DNA from: Fructilactobacillus hinvesii
GTDB taxonomy: Bacteria > Bacillota > Bacilli > Lactobacillales > Lactobacillaceae
DNA: 64,000 bases
NCBI RefSeq assembly: GCF_024029435.1
Contig: NZ_CP097118.1
Span: forward strand, 1,054,001-1,118,000
Reading direction: 5' to 3'
Positions 53,458-63,207 of the stretch are shown here, piece by piece (the stretch's first letter is position 1; each line of letters begins with the position of its first letter). The notes under the pieces were generated by a model. That model was not told where the DNA came from, did no database searches, and saw only the letters and a program-made list of their open reading frames with translations. Made by a program: the position numbers and the translations under genes.

Positions 53458-56145
53458 TTATTTTTTAATATTATACCAATTGTTTCCAGCATGGCTTTCC
53501 ACCTTTAGTGGAACGTCAAAGTTAACGGCCGCTTTTTGTAACAGCGGATCGGTCTGCATGATTGAATCCATTACTTTGGGAACCAGATTGGCTAGGATTT
53601 CAATTTCTTCATTTGGGGCTTCAAAAATTAATTCATCATGAATTTGCAACAACATCCGGGCTTGCAAACCTTCACTTTCAAGCACCTGATTCATCCGAAT
53701 CATGGCCGCTTTAATGATGTCAGCTGCGCTCCCTTGAATTGGTGAGTTCATTGCGATCCGCTCCGCGAACTGGCGCTGATGGAAGCTTCGTGACTTAATT
53801 TCTGGGATATACCGGCGGCGTTTGGAAATGGTTTCAACGTAACCGTGCTGCTTAGCAAAAGCTACGCTCCCATCCATGTATTCCTTAACGCCCGGGTATT
53901 CATGAAAGTACTTTTCAATAAAGCGCTTGGCATCTGCATTAGAGATCCCCGTATTATGCGCCAGCCCGTATGAACTAATTCCATAGACAATCCCAAAATT
54001 AACCGCTTTGGCTTGCCTTCTAAGGTTGGCATCAACTGGTGTCCCCTTTGGAAGCTCAAAGATGCGGCGGGCAGTAACCGCATGGATATCTTCGCCATTA
54101 GCAAAGGCTGTCTTCATATTTTGATCTCCAGAGATTGCAGCTAAAACGCGCAGTTCAATCTGTGAATAATCAGAAGAAAAAAGCTGCCACTCTGGATAAG
54201 ATGGTACAAAGGCCTCTCGAATTTTACGCCCTTCTTCAGTCCGAACCGGGATATTTTGGAGGTTAGGATCAACCGAAGATAATCGCCCGGTTTGAGTAAG
54301 CGTTTGTAAATAGCGCGTGTGCACCTTGTGATCGCTAAGAATGTCTCCTTTAATTCCATCAATATAAGTCGAAATGAGTTTCGTTAACTGACGGTACGCC
54401 AGAATCTTTTCGATGATGGGGTGTTCGGGTGCCAATTTTTCTAAAACGTCTACAGAAGTGGAATAACCCGTTTTGGTTTTCTTAATTACCGGGAGCTTCA
54501 ACTTTTCAAAGAGCACTTCTCCCAGTTGCTTGGGGGAACCAACGTTAAATTCCTGACCCGCGTCTTGATAAATGCCCTGTTGTAATTCAGACACACGTTC
54601 TTGAAACTTACTTTTTAACTCGTCCAAACGATCTGGATCAACTTTAATTCCCGTGATTTCCATCTGAGCTAACACCTCTGATAGTGGTAATTCCATCTCC
54701 CGGTATAAATCAGCTTGGTGGTGATCAACTAGATCGGCAAACATTTGCTGCTTTAACGAACTGATTGCTAATGCTTTCCGCGTAAGGTGAGTATAAAATT
54801 CAGCAGCTTCCGGAAGCTTGATACTTTTTCCTTTGCCATAGACATCTTGATCTGGCAAAACCCCTTGGTAATCATGCTGGCGCGCCACTTCCCCCACATC
54901 GTCAGCATTATTTAATGTATTTAACAAGTAAGAAACCAGCAGCATGTCAAAATCAACGTTTCGTAACTCAATTCCATCTCGGTGCAAGGCAACCCGCTGA
55001 GCTTTATTGTCAAATACATCTTTTTTAACGCGTTGATCCTCTAACAACCGCTTCACGTGCTCATTTTGCAGCAACGTCAAATCATCAGTAACATACCAGT
55101 GATCCGGACTTCCAAGTACAATTCCCACTTGATCGGCCACGTGGTAGTTCGGTGCTAACATTTCTACGTTCACAACCACTTCATCCGTGAACCGGTCTAA
55201 TTCAGCCACATTGGTGGGCGTTAAAACGGTGTATTCAACGTCCGGAAGGGTTTGTACTTCTGAAGAAGCCGGCGTTTTCTCGTTCAAAAACGTCCGGAAA
55301 TTCATCTTCTGATAAAAATCTTGTAATTCCGGTTCCTGATCACCTTGGTATTGTAAATCATCCAGGCTAATTGTAAGCGGAGCATCTCGCTTAATCGTGG
55401 CCAGTTGCTTAGATAGTAAGGCTTGATCCTGATCATGAATCAAATGTTCCTTGAGTTTTTTCCCAGAAACCTGATCAATATGTTGGTATAAGTTTTCCAC
55501 GGTTCCAAACTGCTTAACTAACTTCAAAGCGGTCTTGGGCCCCACCTTTTCCACTCCGGGATAGTTATCAGAGGTATCCCCTTGGAGTCCCTTTACGTCA
55601 ACAATTTGCTCCGGTTTAATCCCCATCGTATCTTCAACGTAAGCTGGGGTATAGGATTCGATGTCACTAACCCCTTTTTTGGACACCTTCACGGTTGTGA
55701 GATCAGAACACAACTGGGTTAAATCCCGGTCTCCAGTTACAACAGTAACCACATATCCTGCTTGTTCGGCCTGTTTTGCCGTCGTTCCAATGATATCGTC
55801 CGCCTCAAAATTATCTAACTCATACGTTTTAATTCCCCGAGCTTGTAACAATTCCATGACGTAGGGAAATTGCTCGCGGAGTTCCTCTGGCATTTTATCG
55901 CGGCCACCTTTGTAATCTCCGTACATCTTCGTGCGAAAGGTTGTTTGCCCCGCGTCAAAAGCTGCCAGTACCGCGTCTGGTTGCACCCGAGCTAACATAT
56001 CATTAAGCATCCGGTTAAAACCATATAAGGCATTCGTATGCAATCCGGCTTGGTTGGTAAACCGATCCAATGATTGATAGAGAGCAAAAAAGGCCTTATA
56101 AAATAAGGAGTTACCATCAATCAATAGTATTTTTTTGGCACCCAT
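53458..56145 (-). CDS. polA: DNA polymerase I
   Basis: PolA fills gaps and removes RNA primers. The 895-residue protein has the 5'-nuclease domain (1-300, with GDRDLTQL near 137-144), a middle 3'-exonuclease-like domain in which the DxE motif appears changed (VVVNVEML), so proofreading is probably lost, and the polymerase domain with motif A DYSQIELRVLA, motif B RRQAKAVNFGIVYG and motif C QIHDELIFEAP. Size is normal for Bacillota. Confidence 0.96.
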   Translation of the reverse strand: MGAKKILLIDGNSLFYKAFFALYQSLDRFTNQAGLHTNALYGFNRMLNDMLARVQPDAVLAAFDAGQTTFRTKMYGDYKGGRDKMPEELREQFPYVMELLQARGIKTYELDNFEADDIIGTTAKQAEQAGYVVTVVTGDRDLTQLCSDLTTVKVSKKGVSDIESYTPAYVEDTMGIKPEQIVDVKGLQGDTSDNYPGVEKVGPKTALKLVKQFGTVENLYQHIDQVSGKKLKEHLIHDQDQALLSKQLATIKRDAPLTISLDDLQYQGDQEPELQDFYQKMNFRTFLNEKTPASSEVQTLPDVEYTVLTPTNVAELDRFTDEVVVNVEMLAPNYHVADQVGIVLGSPDHWYVTDDLTLLQNEHVKRLLEDQRVKKDVFDNKAQRVALHRDGIELRNVDFDMLLVSYLLNTLNNADDVGEVARQHDYQGVLPDQDVYGKGKSIKLPEAAEFYTHLTRKALAISSLKQQMFADLVDHHQADLYREMELPLSEVLAQMEITGIKVDPDRLDELKSKFQERVSELQQGIYQDAGQEFNVGSPKQLGEVLFEKLKLPVIKKTKTGYSTSVDVLEKLAPEHPIIEKILAYRQLTKLISTYIDGIKGDILSDHKVHTRYLQTLTQTGRLSSVDPNLQNIPVRTEEGRKIREAFVPSYPEWQLFSSDYSQIELRVLAAISGDQNMKTAFANGEDIHAVTARRIFELPKGTPVDANLRRQAKAVNFGIVYGISSYGLAHNTGISNADAKRFIEKYFHEYPGVKEYMDGSVAFAKQHGYVETISKRRRYIPEIKSRSFHQRQFAERIAMNSPIQGSAADIIKAAMIRMNQVLESEGLQARMLLQIHDELIFEAPNEEIEILANLVPKVMDSIMQTDPLLQKAAVNFDVPLKVESHAGNNWYNIKK

Positions 56146-56194
56146 TCTGAATTTCCTCCGTTACGTTTCTTTCATTTTACCCGATTAATTATGC

Positions 56195-56227
56195 GAAAAA
56201 AAGCATGACTCCTCGCCATGCTTTTTT
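56195..56227 (-). terminator. Terminator after murC
   Basis: AAAAAAGCATGGCGAGGAGTC and its partner ATGCTTTTTTT form a stem (AAAAAGCATG with CATGCTTTTT), with a T tract on the minus strand. Confidence 0.88.
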
Positions 56228-56228
56228 G

Positions 56229-57578
56229 CTAGTTCACCTTTTTACTCAAATGACTCAATAAATCTTCGTAAGTTCGCTCATACTTTTGAATGTCTCCTGC
56301 TCCCATAAAAATGACAACATCATTGTGGAAGTTTAATAGCGGTGACATGTTATCCTCAGTGATCAGAGCACTTCCTGGAATCTTATCCACCAAGTCTTGA
56401 CTAGAAACGTTTCCAGATTTTTCGCGGGGAGAACCATAAATTTTAGTTACGTAAATTTGATCTGCTTTGCCTAACGTTTCAGCAAAGTCATCGAGGTAAG
56501 CGATCGTTCGACTAAAGGTATGTGGTTGAAAGACCACGACAATCTTTTTATTCGGATACTCTTGCCGAGCAGCATCTAACGTAGCTCGAATTTCAGACGG
56601 ATGGTGCGCATAATCATCAATAATTGTCATATCATTGACTTTTACTTGAGCAAACCGCCGTTTAACTCCTTTAAAAGTCATTAACTCACGTCTGATTTCC
56701 GCTAAGTCTACTTCTTCAAAATAAGATACTGCGATGACTGCCAAGGCATTTAAAACGTTGTGTTCTCCAAACAACGGAATTTCAAACCGACCAAGGTCTC
56801 TTCCCCGAAACGAAACGTTAAAGGTTGAACCCGCTGTGGTTCTTTTAATGTCAACGGCCTGAAAATCATCGTCAGCACTAGTTCCGTAATAATAAATTGG
56901 CACATCAACATTTAGTTTTCGTAAGTACGGATCATCACCCCAGGCAAAAATTCCTTTCTTCACGTGACCAGCAAACGTTTGAAAAGCATCAAAAACGTCG
57001 TCAATCCCCGTGTAGTAATCTGGGTGGTCAAAATCAATGTTCGTCATGATGGCGTAGTCTGGGTAAGTTGGCATGAAGTGACGCCGATACTCATCTGCTT
57101 CATAAACAAAAAAGCGAGCATCAGCGACGGCATTCCCCGTTCCATCTCCAATTAAGTAGTCAGTGGGGGCAATTCCACTTAAAACGTGGGCTAAAAGACC
57201 AGTTGTACTGGTTTTTCCGTGGGCTCCACATACAGCAATACTAGTGTAACCCTTAATTAATTGGCCTAAAAATTCAGGGTAGCGGTAAATAGGCAGGTTT
57301 AATTCTCGGGCGCGCACAACCTCAGGCTGATCATCCTTAAATGCATTCCCAACTACCAGAGCCATTCCCGGTTTAATGTTATCAGGATTAAAGGAGTGAA
57401 CTGGAATTCCAGCATCTTCTAAGCCCTTCTGTGTAAAGGTGTACTTATCAATATCTGAACCTTCGACCTTAAATCCCATGTCCTTCACAACTAAAGCCAT
57501 GGCACTCATTCCAGTCCCTTTAATCCCCACAAAGTAGTAAGTTAACTCCTTGGTTAACTTTGGTTCTGCTTCTGTCAT
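56229..57578 (-). CDS. murC: UDP-N-acetylmuramate-L-alanine ligase
   Basis: MurC adds L-alanine to UDP-MurNAc, starting the stem peptide. The 449-residue protein has the N-terminal [17 protein letters not shown] (near 13-29), the ATP-binding [15 protein letters not shown] (near 116-130), and [10 protein letters not shown] and QPHTFSRT motifs in later domains. ATG 57578 has a distant ribosome site (GAAGGGAAT), so start is somewhat uncertain. Overlap with sftA is absent; 31 bases separate them. Confidence 0.95.
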   Translation of the reverse strand: MTEAEPKLTKELTYYFVGIKGTGMSAMALVVKDMGFKVEGSDIDKYTFTQKGLEDAGIPVHSFNPDNIKPGMALVVGNAFKDDQPEVVRARELNLPIYRYPEFLGQLIKGYTSIAVCGAHGKTSTTGLLAHVLSGIAPTDYLIGDGTGNAVADARFFVYEADEYRRHFMPTYPDYAIMTNIDFDHPDYYTGIDDVFDAFQTFAGHVKKGIFAWGDDPYLRKLNVDVPIYYYGTSADDDFQAVDIKRTTAGSTFNVSFRGRDLGRFEIPLFGEHNVLNALAVIAVSYFEEVDLAEIRRELMTFKGVKRRFAQVKVNDMTIIDDYAHHPSEIRATLDAARQEYPNKKIVVVFQPHTFSRTIAYLDDFAETLGKADQIYVTKIYGSPREKSGNVSSQDLVDKIPGSALITEDNMSPLLNFHNDVVIFMGAGDIQKYERTYEDLLSHLSKKVN

Positions 57579-57609
57579 AATTTTTAAATTGATTCCCTTC
57601 TGTATTTGG

Positions 57610-59904
57610 TTATAAATTAAGCTGGGCAAACTGATCTTTCGTTAGGTAAACATCCCGGGGTTTAGAACCTTGCTGGCCTGAAACAAAATTTTGCTGTTCC
57701 AAGTCATCAATGATACTAGCCGCTCGGTTATATCCAATTGAAAAGACCCGCTGTAACTTCGAGGTTGACACGTTGTCTTCTCCAGCAATGTAAGCTAAGA
57801 CTTGATCCCATAACTCATCATGGGTTGCTGCTCGGTTCGCACTTTTCAAGAGGCTTTCCGGCTGAAACTCATAATGGGCTTTCCCTTGGGTTCTCACAAA
57901 GTCAGTTACCTTTTCAACTTCTTCGCTGGTAACAAACGCTCCTTGAAGTCGTTCGGGTTTATTTGCACCATTACCAAGATACAACATATCACCCTTTCCT
58001 AACAAGCGTTCAGCGCCAGCTTGATCAATAATCGTGCGTGAATCAACTTGACTGGAAACCATGAAGGCCACTCTAGTTGGAATGTTATTTTTAATGGTTC
58101 CAGTAACGATGTCAACACTAGGACGTTGCGTAGCCACCACGAGATGAATTCCCGCAGCTCGTGCTTTTTGTGTAATCCGAACAATGTAATCTTGCACTTC
58201 ACTAGCAGAAGTCATCATTAAGTCTGCTAATTCATCAATGACTACCAAAATATATGGAAGTCGATCAGCAGCATGATCAGCCTTTTGTGCTTGATGGTTA
58301 TACTGCTCAATGTTTCGCACTCCAGCAGCCGTCAGCCGTTCGTAACGTCGATCCATCTCTTCTGTTACCCATTTTAAAGCAGCGGCAGCCTCTTGAGGTT
58401 TAGAGATGACCGGTGCTAAGAGATGAGGGATTTCGTTATAAGGGGCCAGTTCCACTGCCTTGGGATCGATTAACAACATCCGCAAATCTTTTGGGGTAGC
58501 GTGATATAAAAGTGACAATAATAGACTGTTAATGAAAACACTCTTTCCTGATCCAGTTGCTCCAGCAATTAAGGCGTGGGGCATCTTTTTTAAATCAGCA
58601 GTTATTGGTTGTCCCTCAATGTTCATTCCCATTGCGATTGCCGTTTTGGCAGGATTAGTTTGGAAATGAGAGTCCCCTAAGATTTCTCTCAGCATCACGG
58701 GGTGCGGCTTAGGATTAGGAATTTCAATTCCCACCGTCGAACGGCCCGGGATGGGTGCTTCAATCCGAATGTCCTTAGCCGCTAACGCCAATTTTAAATC
58801 GTCATTAAGGTTGGTGACCTTACTAACCTTAACTCCCAAGGCTAGTTTTACTTGAAACTGAGTAACCGTTGGCCCATTCGTCCAATCGACAACGTGACCA
58901 TCAACATGAAATGCCTGTAAGGTATCATCCAATTTTTCCGCCTGATCAGCAATCCAAGTATCAAGGTCATCTTCGTCAACCTGAACTGGTGGTTTTAAAA
59001 GTTCTAACTGAGGGAAATGGTAGCCAGCCGGTTCCGTTTGAAAAGATTGTGGTTGCTCAAAAGAGCTTCCAGCCTTAGTAGCTTGGCTGTTATCCTCTGG
59101 CACTTCTGCATTAGATTGCGGAAGCTCTTCCAAGCCAGTACTAGGAGTGGAAGCAAACTCTTTAGGCTCTTCGACCGGTGGCTGGCTTTGCGATTCCTTT
59201 TTTTCATGTTGTTCATCATCCGGTGCTTCTGCAAACAAACTGAGGTGATCAGCTTGCCCCTGCTCTGCCTGTAAAATATCAGCAAGTGAATGTCCTAAAC
59301 CCTTACTGTGATCACGCTTAGGCTTAGTATCTGATGAGTTATCCACAGTGTTTTCATTTTCGTTTTCATTTTGTAAAACGCTAGAAACATCAGTATTTTC
59401 ATCAGCTTGATCAACGACTGGAGTGGCAGTTGGAGTGGCCGAATCAGAAGAAGCTGTCACGTCTTCCATCTCAATTGTAGGATCAGTATCGGGGACCGGC
59501 ATCGTTTCATTTGCCAACATAATTAAATCAGTAGGATTAGGCTCTAGTGCCGCAATTGCTCGTTGGTAGGTTGCGGTAAACGTTTCCTGTTTTCCTCCAT
59601 AAAAAGTCGATTTTCCCAGTCTAACTTGGGGTTGAAAGGCTCGCGTTTTTTCGACCAGGTTCGATTGTTGCCTGTGCTCTTTTTTTCTAACTGCCAACGT
59701 TGCCTTGGATGCTTGCACTTGCCCTTTAGAGGCCCAATCATGTTGACTGGTAGTTTTTGCATGCCGTTTAGAAGTTGGTGCAACTGGCGCTGACCACTGC
59801 AAACTATCATGATTGTGTTTTTGTAAATTAGGTTCTTGTAACCCCAGTTTTTTTCTCTCTGTGTAGTACTTTCGAAAAAAAGCCGGACCATCATAATGAG
59901 TCAT
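57610..59904 (-). CDS. sftA: Soluble DNA translocase SftA (FtsK/SpoIIIE family)
   Basis: SftA pumps chromosomal DNA away from the closing septum. The 764-residue protein has no membrane helices. Its long N-terminal half (residues 1-310) is basic then acidic and low complexity, with repeated ENENENE; the motor follows with Walker [13 protein letters not shown] (near 440), Walker [14 protein letters not shown] and [12 protein letters not shown], and the winged-helix gamma domain at the end. Position between ytpR and murC matches B. subtilis ytpR-ytpS-murC. ATG 59904 follows GGGAAG. Confidence 0.93.
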   Translation of the reverse strand: MTHYDGPAFFRKYYTERKKLGLQEPNLQKHNHDSLQWSAPVAPTSKRHAKTTSQHDWASKGQVQASKATLAVRKKEHRQQSNLVEKTRAFQPQVRLGKSTFYGGKQETFTATYQRAIAALEPNPTDLIMLANETMPVPDTDPTIEMEDVTASSDSATPTATPVVDQADENTDVSSVLQNENENENTVDNSSDTKPKRDHSKGLGHSLADILQAEQGQADHLSLFAEAPDDEQHEKKESQSQPPVEEPKEFASTPSTGLEELPQSNAEVPEDNSQATKAGSSFEQPQSFQTEPAGYHFPQLELLKPPVQVDEDDLDTWIADQAEKLDDTLQAFHVDGHVVDWTNGPTVTQFQVKLALGVKVSKVTNLNDDLKLALAAKDIRIEAPIPGRSTVGIEIPNPKPHPVMLREILGDSHFQTNPAKTAIAMGMNIEGQPITADLKKMPHALIAGATGSGKSVFINSLLLSLLYHATPKDLRMLLIDPKAVELAPYNEIPHLLAPVISKPQEAAAALKWVTEEMDRRYERLTAAGVRNIEQYNHQAQKADHAADRLPYILVVIDELADLMMTSASEVQDYIVRITQKARAAGIHLVVATQRPSVDIVTGTIKNNIPTRVAFMVSSQVDSRTIIDQAGAERLLGKGDMLYLGNGANKPERLQGAFVTSEEVEKVTDFVRTQGKAHYEFQPESLLKSANRAATHDELWDQVLAYIAGEDNVSTSKLQRVFSIGYNRAASIIDDLEQQNFVSGQQGSKPRDVYLTKDQFAQLNL

Positions 59905-59935
59905 TGTTCTTCCCTTTCGTTTTAATTCTAAACAC

Positions 59936-59960
59936 AAAAAAGCGAATAGAAACTATTCGC
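59936..59960 (-). terminator. Terminator overlapping the ytpR stop
   Basis: Minus strand AGCGAATAG and CTATTCGCT pair around a short TTT loop, followed by six T residues before sftA. Confidence 0.85.
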
Positions 59961-60588
59961 TAAAAAGGGTTTGTGCTTGTTTAAAATCAAAAGACTGTCC
60001 AACTTGATATTCATCAGGCAGGATTAAGGCTCCGGGTTTATCTGGAGCATTGGGAATCCGCAGTTCACGACCAGAACAAATCATTCCATCGCTTTCGACA
60101 TCTTTCAAGGTGCTAGGCCAAATGATGAGCCCAGCTGGCATCATTGCACCAACCTCAGCCACAACCACTTTAATCCCCTCCTGCATGTTAGGAGAACCAC
60201 TCACAATTTGTAACGTTTTACCATCTTCTACTTCAGTGGTTGTGATATGAAGATGAGATGATTTAGGATGTTCCTTCATTTCCTTAACGTACCCTACCAC
60301 AAACTTAGATGCTTCTGTTTCTGGTAATAATGTGCTAAAACCCGCTGCTTGTAATGCTTGGTTAAGTTTTTGGACTTGAACTGAATTAAGCTGAATCTGG
60401 CCATTTTGTCCAGCTAACTCTGCTAACCGCGATTGAGCATCAAAAAAATTATATCCAATGACAGTTCCACTTTGATCTTTGATTTCAACAATGCCTTGTT
60501 TTTGGGTTACTTGCTGTGGTCCGTTATCTGGACCCAAAACTACCACTAAGACGTCACCAATCTGGGCTGGATTATAACTTGCAATCAT
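59953..60588 (-). CDS. ytpR: tRNA-binding domain protein YtpR
   Basis: YtpR has an EMAP/PheT-like tRNA-binding domain; its role is unknown. The 211-residue protein has an N-terminal domain (1-90) and a C-terminal OB fold (about 100-200) with FVVGYVKEMKEHPKSSHLHI and IVSGSPNMQEGIKVVVA. Position beside sftA and ytpP is conserved. It lies 14 bases after ytpP. It is a single gene, not pheT. Confidence 0.93.
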   Translation of the reverse strand: MIASYNPAQIGDVLVVVLGPDNGPQQVTQKQGIVEIKDQSGTVIGYNFFDAQSRLAELAGQNGQIQLNSVQVQKLNQALQAAGFSTLLPETEASKFVVGYVKEMKEHPKSSHLHITTTEVEDGKTLQIVSGSPNMQEGIKVVVAEVGAMMPAGLIIWPSTLKDVESDGMICSGRELRIPNAPDKPGALILPDEYQVGQSFDFKQAQTLFSE

Positions 60589-60602
60589 GTTCTTACTCCT
60601 GT

Positions 60603-60929
60603 TTATTTAGTTGGTAAACTTTTGATAAACGTTTCAACTTCTGTTTGAGTCTTACGGGCCTTGTTAACTAATCGTCCAATTTCTTGTCCATCGTCATAGG
60701 CAATAAAACTTGGAATCCCAAAGACATCTAATTCTTTACATAAGTCGATGTTATCATCTCGATCCACCTTAATAAAGGTATATTCGGGAAAATCTTTTTC
60801 GATTGCTGGCATCGCTGGTTTAATAAAGTTACAGTCTGGACACCATCCCGCCGTAAAGAAAAGCATGTACTTCCCGTTCTTTAGGTGGTCTTCAAGTTGA
60901 GTTTGATTCATAACTGGTAATTCTTCCAT
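60603..60929 (-). CDS. ytpP: Thioredoxin-like protein YtpP
   Basis: The 108-residue thioredoxin-fold protein has the active site FTAGWCPDCNFI (near 27-38), a CxxC with Pro-Asp, and the cis-Pro region FGIPSFIAYDD. It lacks a signal peptide, so it acts in the cytosol. ATG 60929 follows AGGAGTGTTT. It is first of the ytpP-ytpR unit and divergent from the plus-strand gene. Confidence 0.93.
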   Translation of the reverse strand: MEELPVMNQTQLEDHLKNGKYMLFFTAGWCPDCNFIKPAMPAIEKDFPEYTFIKVDRDDNIDLCKELDVFGIPSFIAYDDGQEIGRLVNKARKTQTEVETFIKSLPTK

Positions 60930-61023
60930 GATAAACACTCCTATTAATTTTGATTATGATAACCGTGAACAAATAAAATGTTATATAATTGAAAAGGTAA
61001 AAGCAAAAGAAAGGATTTTTCAA

Positions 61024-61347
61024 ATGGCTAAGAAGCATAAGTATCTAGTTCCCACGACGCTCCTCTCATTGGTTGGAACTGCCGCATACGTCTTCACCAA
61101 GAAACGAAAACGAGCTCAACAAATTGCCATTCAAGATGGATTAACCGAAGCCATTGCCGTAGAATTTGGCGATCAAGATTTTAGCGGTTACTGGATTGAT
61201 TTTGAAAATCACGCTGGTTTAGAGTACGAATGTGGAGTTAGTTTCATTAGCCATGAAACTGGCTTAAAAGAATCGTATTCCTTCCTCTACAATCCCGATG
61301 AACAAGAAATTTATCGGATCAAACCACTTTCCGATCAAATTAATTAA
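61024..61347 (+). CDS. Small membrane-anchored protein of unknown family
   Basis: The 107-residue protein starts MAKKHKYLVPTTLLSLVGTA, with one membrane helix (residues 8-25), a basic stop-transfer patch (KKRKRAQQ), then a soluble domain with FSGYWIDFENHAGLEYECG and FISHETGLKESYSFLYN. I do not recognise the family; it might be a PepSY-like small domain but this is not certain. ATG 61024 follows AAAGAAAGGA. Its stop overlaps the trmB stop by 4 bases and its terminator lies inside trmB. Confidence 0.75.
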   Translation: MAKKHKYLVPTTLLSLVGTAAYVFTKKRKRAQQIAIQDGLTEAIAVEFGDQDFSGYWIDFENHAGLEYECGVSFISHETGLKESYSFLYNPDEQEIYRIKPLSDQIN

Positions 61348-61994
61348 TCTGGAAAACGGGCCCTAATCTTATAGATGGGGCCTTTTTCTTTGAATTTTTC
61401 CTCGTATTCAGTTTCCACGTTAGCTGCCAAATCTTCCTCATTTCCATGATGAAGATCCAGGTTCACACTTTCAAAATGCAACCCAAAATTATTTAAACTA
61501 ACTAAAGAGTACTCAAATAAACCCCGGTTATCGGTTTTAAATTCCAAGGAAGCCCCTGCTGGTAAAATTCGTTGGTAACTGGTTAAAAATTGTGAAGACG
61601 TTAGCCGCCGTTTAGCGTGACGTTTCTTGGGCCAGGGATCGGAAAAATTCAAATATAATTTTTGAATCTCGCCCTGCTTAAACAAATCGGCAACATCACC
61701 ACCATTGGTCAAAAGTAACTGTACATTTTTCACCCCTGCTTCCACGGCTTTTTTAACTGCCATGGCCAACACGGAGTCCTCCATGTCAATTCCAATGTAA
61801 TTGACGTCCGGATGTTTTTGTGCCATGCCAATGATAAATTGCCCCTTCCCGGAGCCAATTTCCAGGTGAATGGGCGCTTTGGGATTAGCAAAGCGATCTG
61901 CCCATTTTCCTACGTACTGGCTTGGTTCTAAAACGGCATACTCCGGATGATCTTGCATGTAAGGCATGGCCCATTTCTTTTTTCGAATTCTCAT
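61344..61994 (-). CDS. trmB: tRNA (guanine-46-N7) methyltransferase TrmB
   Basis: TrmB makes m7G46 in tRNAs. The 216-residue protein has the S-adenosylmethionine site HLEIGSGKGQFIIGMA (near 39-54), GIDMEDSVL (near 67-75), and the catalytic NFSDPWPKKRHAKRRL (near 116-131). The length is normal. It lies 4 bases after ecsB, likely one operon. Confidence 0.95.
   Translation of the reverse strand: MRIRKKKWAMPYMQDHPEYAVLEPSQYVGKWADRFANPKAPIHLEIGSGKGQFIIGMAQKHPDVNYIGIDMEDSVLAMAVKKAVEAGVKNVQLLLTNGGDVADLFKQGEIQKLYLNFSDPWPKKRHAKRRLTSSQFLTSYQRILPAGASLEFKTDNRGLFEYSLVSLNNFGLHFESVNLDLHHGNEEDLAANVETEYEEKFKEKGPIYKIRARFPD
61358..61388 (+). terminator. Terminator of the plus gene inside trmB
   Basis: GGGCCC and GGGGCC pair with an inner ATCT/AGAT stem, followed by five T residues on the plus strand. 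It falls in the last coding part of the convergent trmB gene. Confidence 0.75.
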
Positions 61995-61997
61995 TAA

Positions 61998-63206
61998 TTA
62001 TTTTCCTCTTTCTGTCTGTTGCCTTTCAAACCGAGTTATTAGCCAACCAATAATCACAACTCCAGCGACTAATGTGATAAATGTTGCACCCAGTGGAGCT
62101 TTGCCGACCAACAATACCAAGACTTCCACAACCAATTCCAGTGCCAAAAGCCACTGCCAAAATTGCTGGAAATTTCGCACTTGATTATTCCAAGCAACGG
62201 GATACAGGTGCGTAAAAACATTGTTATTGAAAACCGTAAAGAATGGTCGTAACTGAATCCCAGTTAGATAAAGCATGGTTATCGCTACAATTACTGCCAC
62301 AAGTTCATTATCTAAGCAGAAGAGAATGACAGCCGCAACGATTAACAGTCGAACATACATCGAACTGGTCTCTCCGTCGCGGAAAAATGTTTTCACGTAC
62401 AGATTGGTGTAGAGATGCTTTTGATCGGTGGGTAAATGACGAAAGAAGCGATCTAGGTATCCCCGGCGTTTTGGCCGCGGTTCAATCGCTGGAACATCGG
62501 TAAAGAGTGCATAAAAACGATAAATCCGGAGCATGCGCATCTGTTCTTTAGCCACAATTCCTTGCCAATTCAATGGTGGAACCTGTCTATTGATTACGAA
62601 ACGACTTACTCCAATGGTAATAATTGCTAAGCCAATGGCAAGCCAAACGTTCCCCATAATGCCAATCAACAGCTCTACCACCGGAAACCCCCACTGAAGG
62701 CTAAATTGATGCCACCATTTTGCTTCTCGATGATTACGAAGTTGAAAAGTCTGAAATTTTAGCCAATTCCACTTTAAAAGAAAAAGTAATCCGAAACCAG
62801 CCACTAGATCTGGAAGGTGCCATTCCAGGCTAACGCTTGCAAACGGCAACAAAACAAACCAAATGCCCGCTTGCATTAAGGTGGCCATCCCTAAACTATA
62901 CCAAAATGATTGGTGAAAGTAGCGTTCTAGCTGCCCCTCTTGCGGGGCTAAAAACACCCGGTCCGGAGCACTGATTAACGTTGCTAAGTTGCCAAACTGT
63001 AAGCCAATTTCTAGTACCACTATCATGACAATGGGCTGCCACCATTGGTGCGGCGCTAAGCCCTTCAAAAAATTAGAATAAGCTAGTCCTAACGCACCCA
63101 CAAAAAACATGAGGGCAATCACAAAGAAATCGTTAAAAACATAGCGCAGGTACTTCGTCAATTGAACCCAGTGTGCAACGAGCCGTTGCCTAAATAAATT
63201 ACGCAT
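61998..63206 (-). CDS. ecsB: ABC transporter permease EcsB
   Basis: EcsB is the membrane part of the EcsAB exporter, linked in Bacillus to protein secretion and to S2P-like protease function. The 402-residue protein has many hydrophobic segments (about six to eight helices) and begins MRNLFRQRLVAHWVQLTKYL. ATG 63206 follows GAGGGTGATTAGG; it starts just after the ecsA stop. Substrate is not known. It precedes trmB. Confidence 0.92.
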   Translation of the reverse strand: MRNLFRQRLVAHWVQLTKYLRYVFNDFFVIALMFFVGALGLAYSNFLKGLAPHQWWQPIVMIVVLEIGLQFGNLATLISAPDRVFLAPQEGQLERYFHQSFWYSLGMATLMQAGIWFVLLPFASVSLEWHLPDLVAGFGLLFLLKWNWLKFQTFQLRNHREAKWWHQFSLQWGFPVVELLIGIMGNVWLAIGLAIITIGVSRFVINRQVPPLNWQGIVAKEQMRMLRIYRFYALFTDVPAIEPRPKRRGYLDRFFRHLPTDQKHLYTNLYVKTFFRDGETSSMYVRLLIVAAVILFCLDNELVAVIVAITMLYLTGIQLRPFFTVFNNNVFTHLYPVAWNNQVRNFQQFWQWLLALELVVEVLVLLVGKAPLGATFITLVAGVVIIGWLITRFERQQTERGK

Positions 63207-63207
63207 C

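Noticed and set aside
59004..59894. Frames within the low-complexity part of sftA, both strands
   Set aside because: Low-complexity sequence leaves open frames by chance; the sftA frame itself continues into a clear motor domain.
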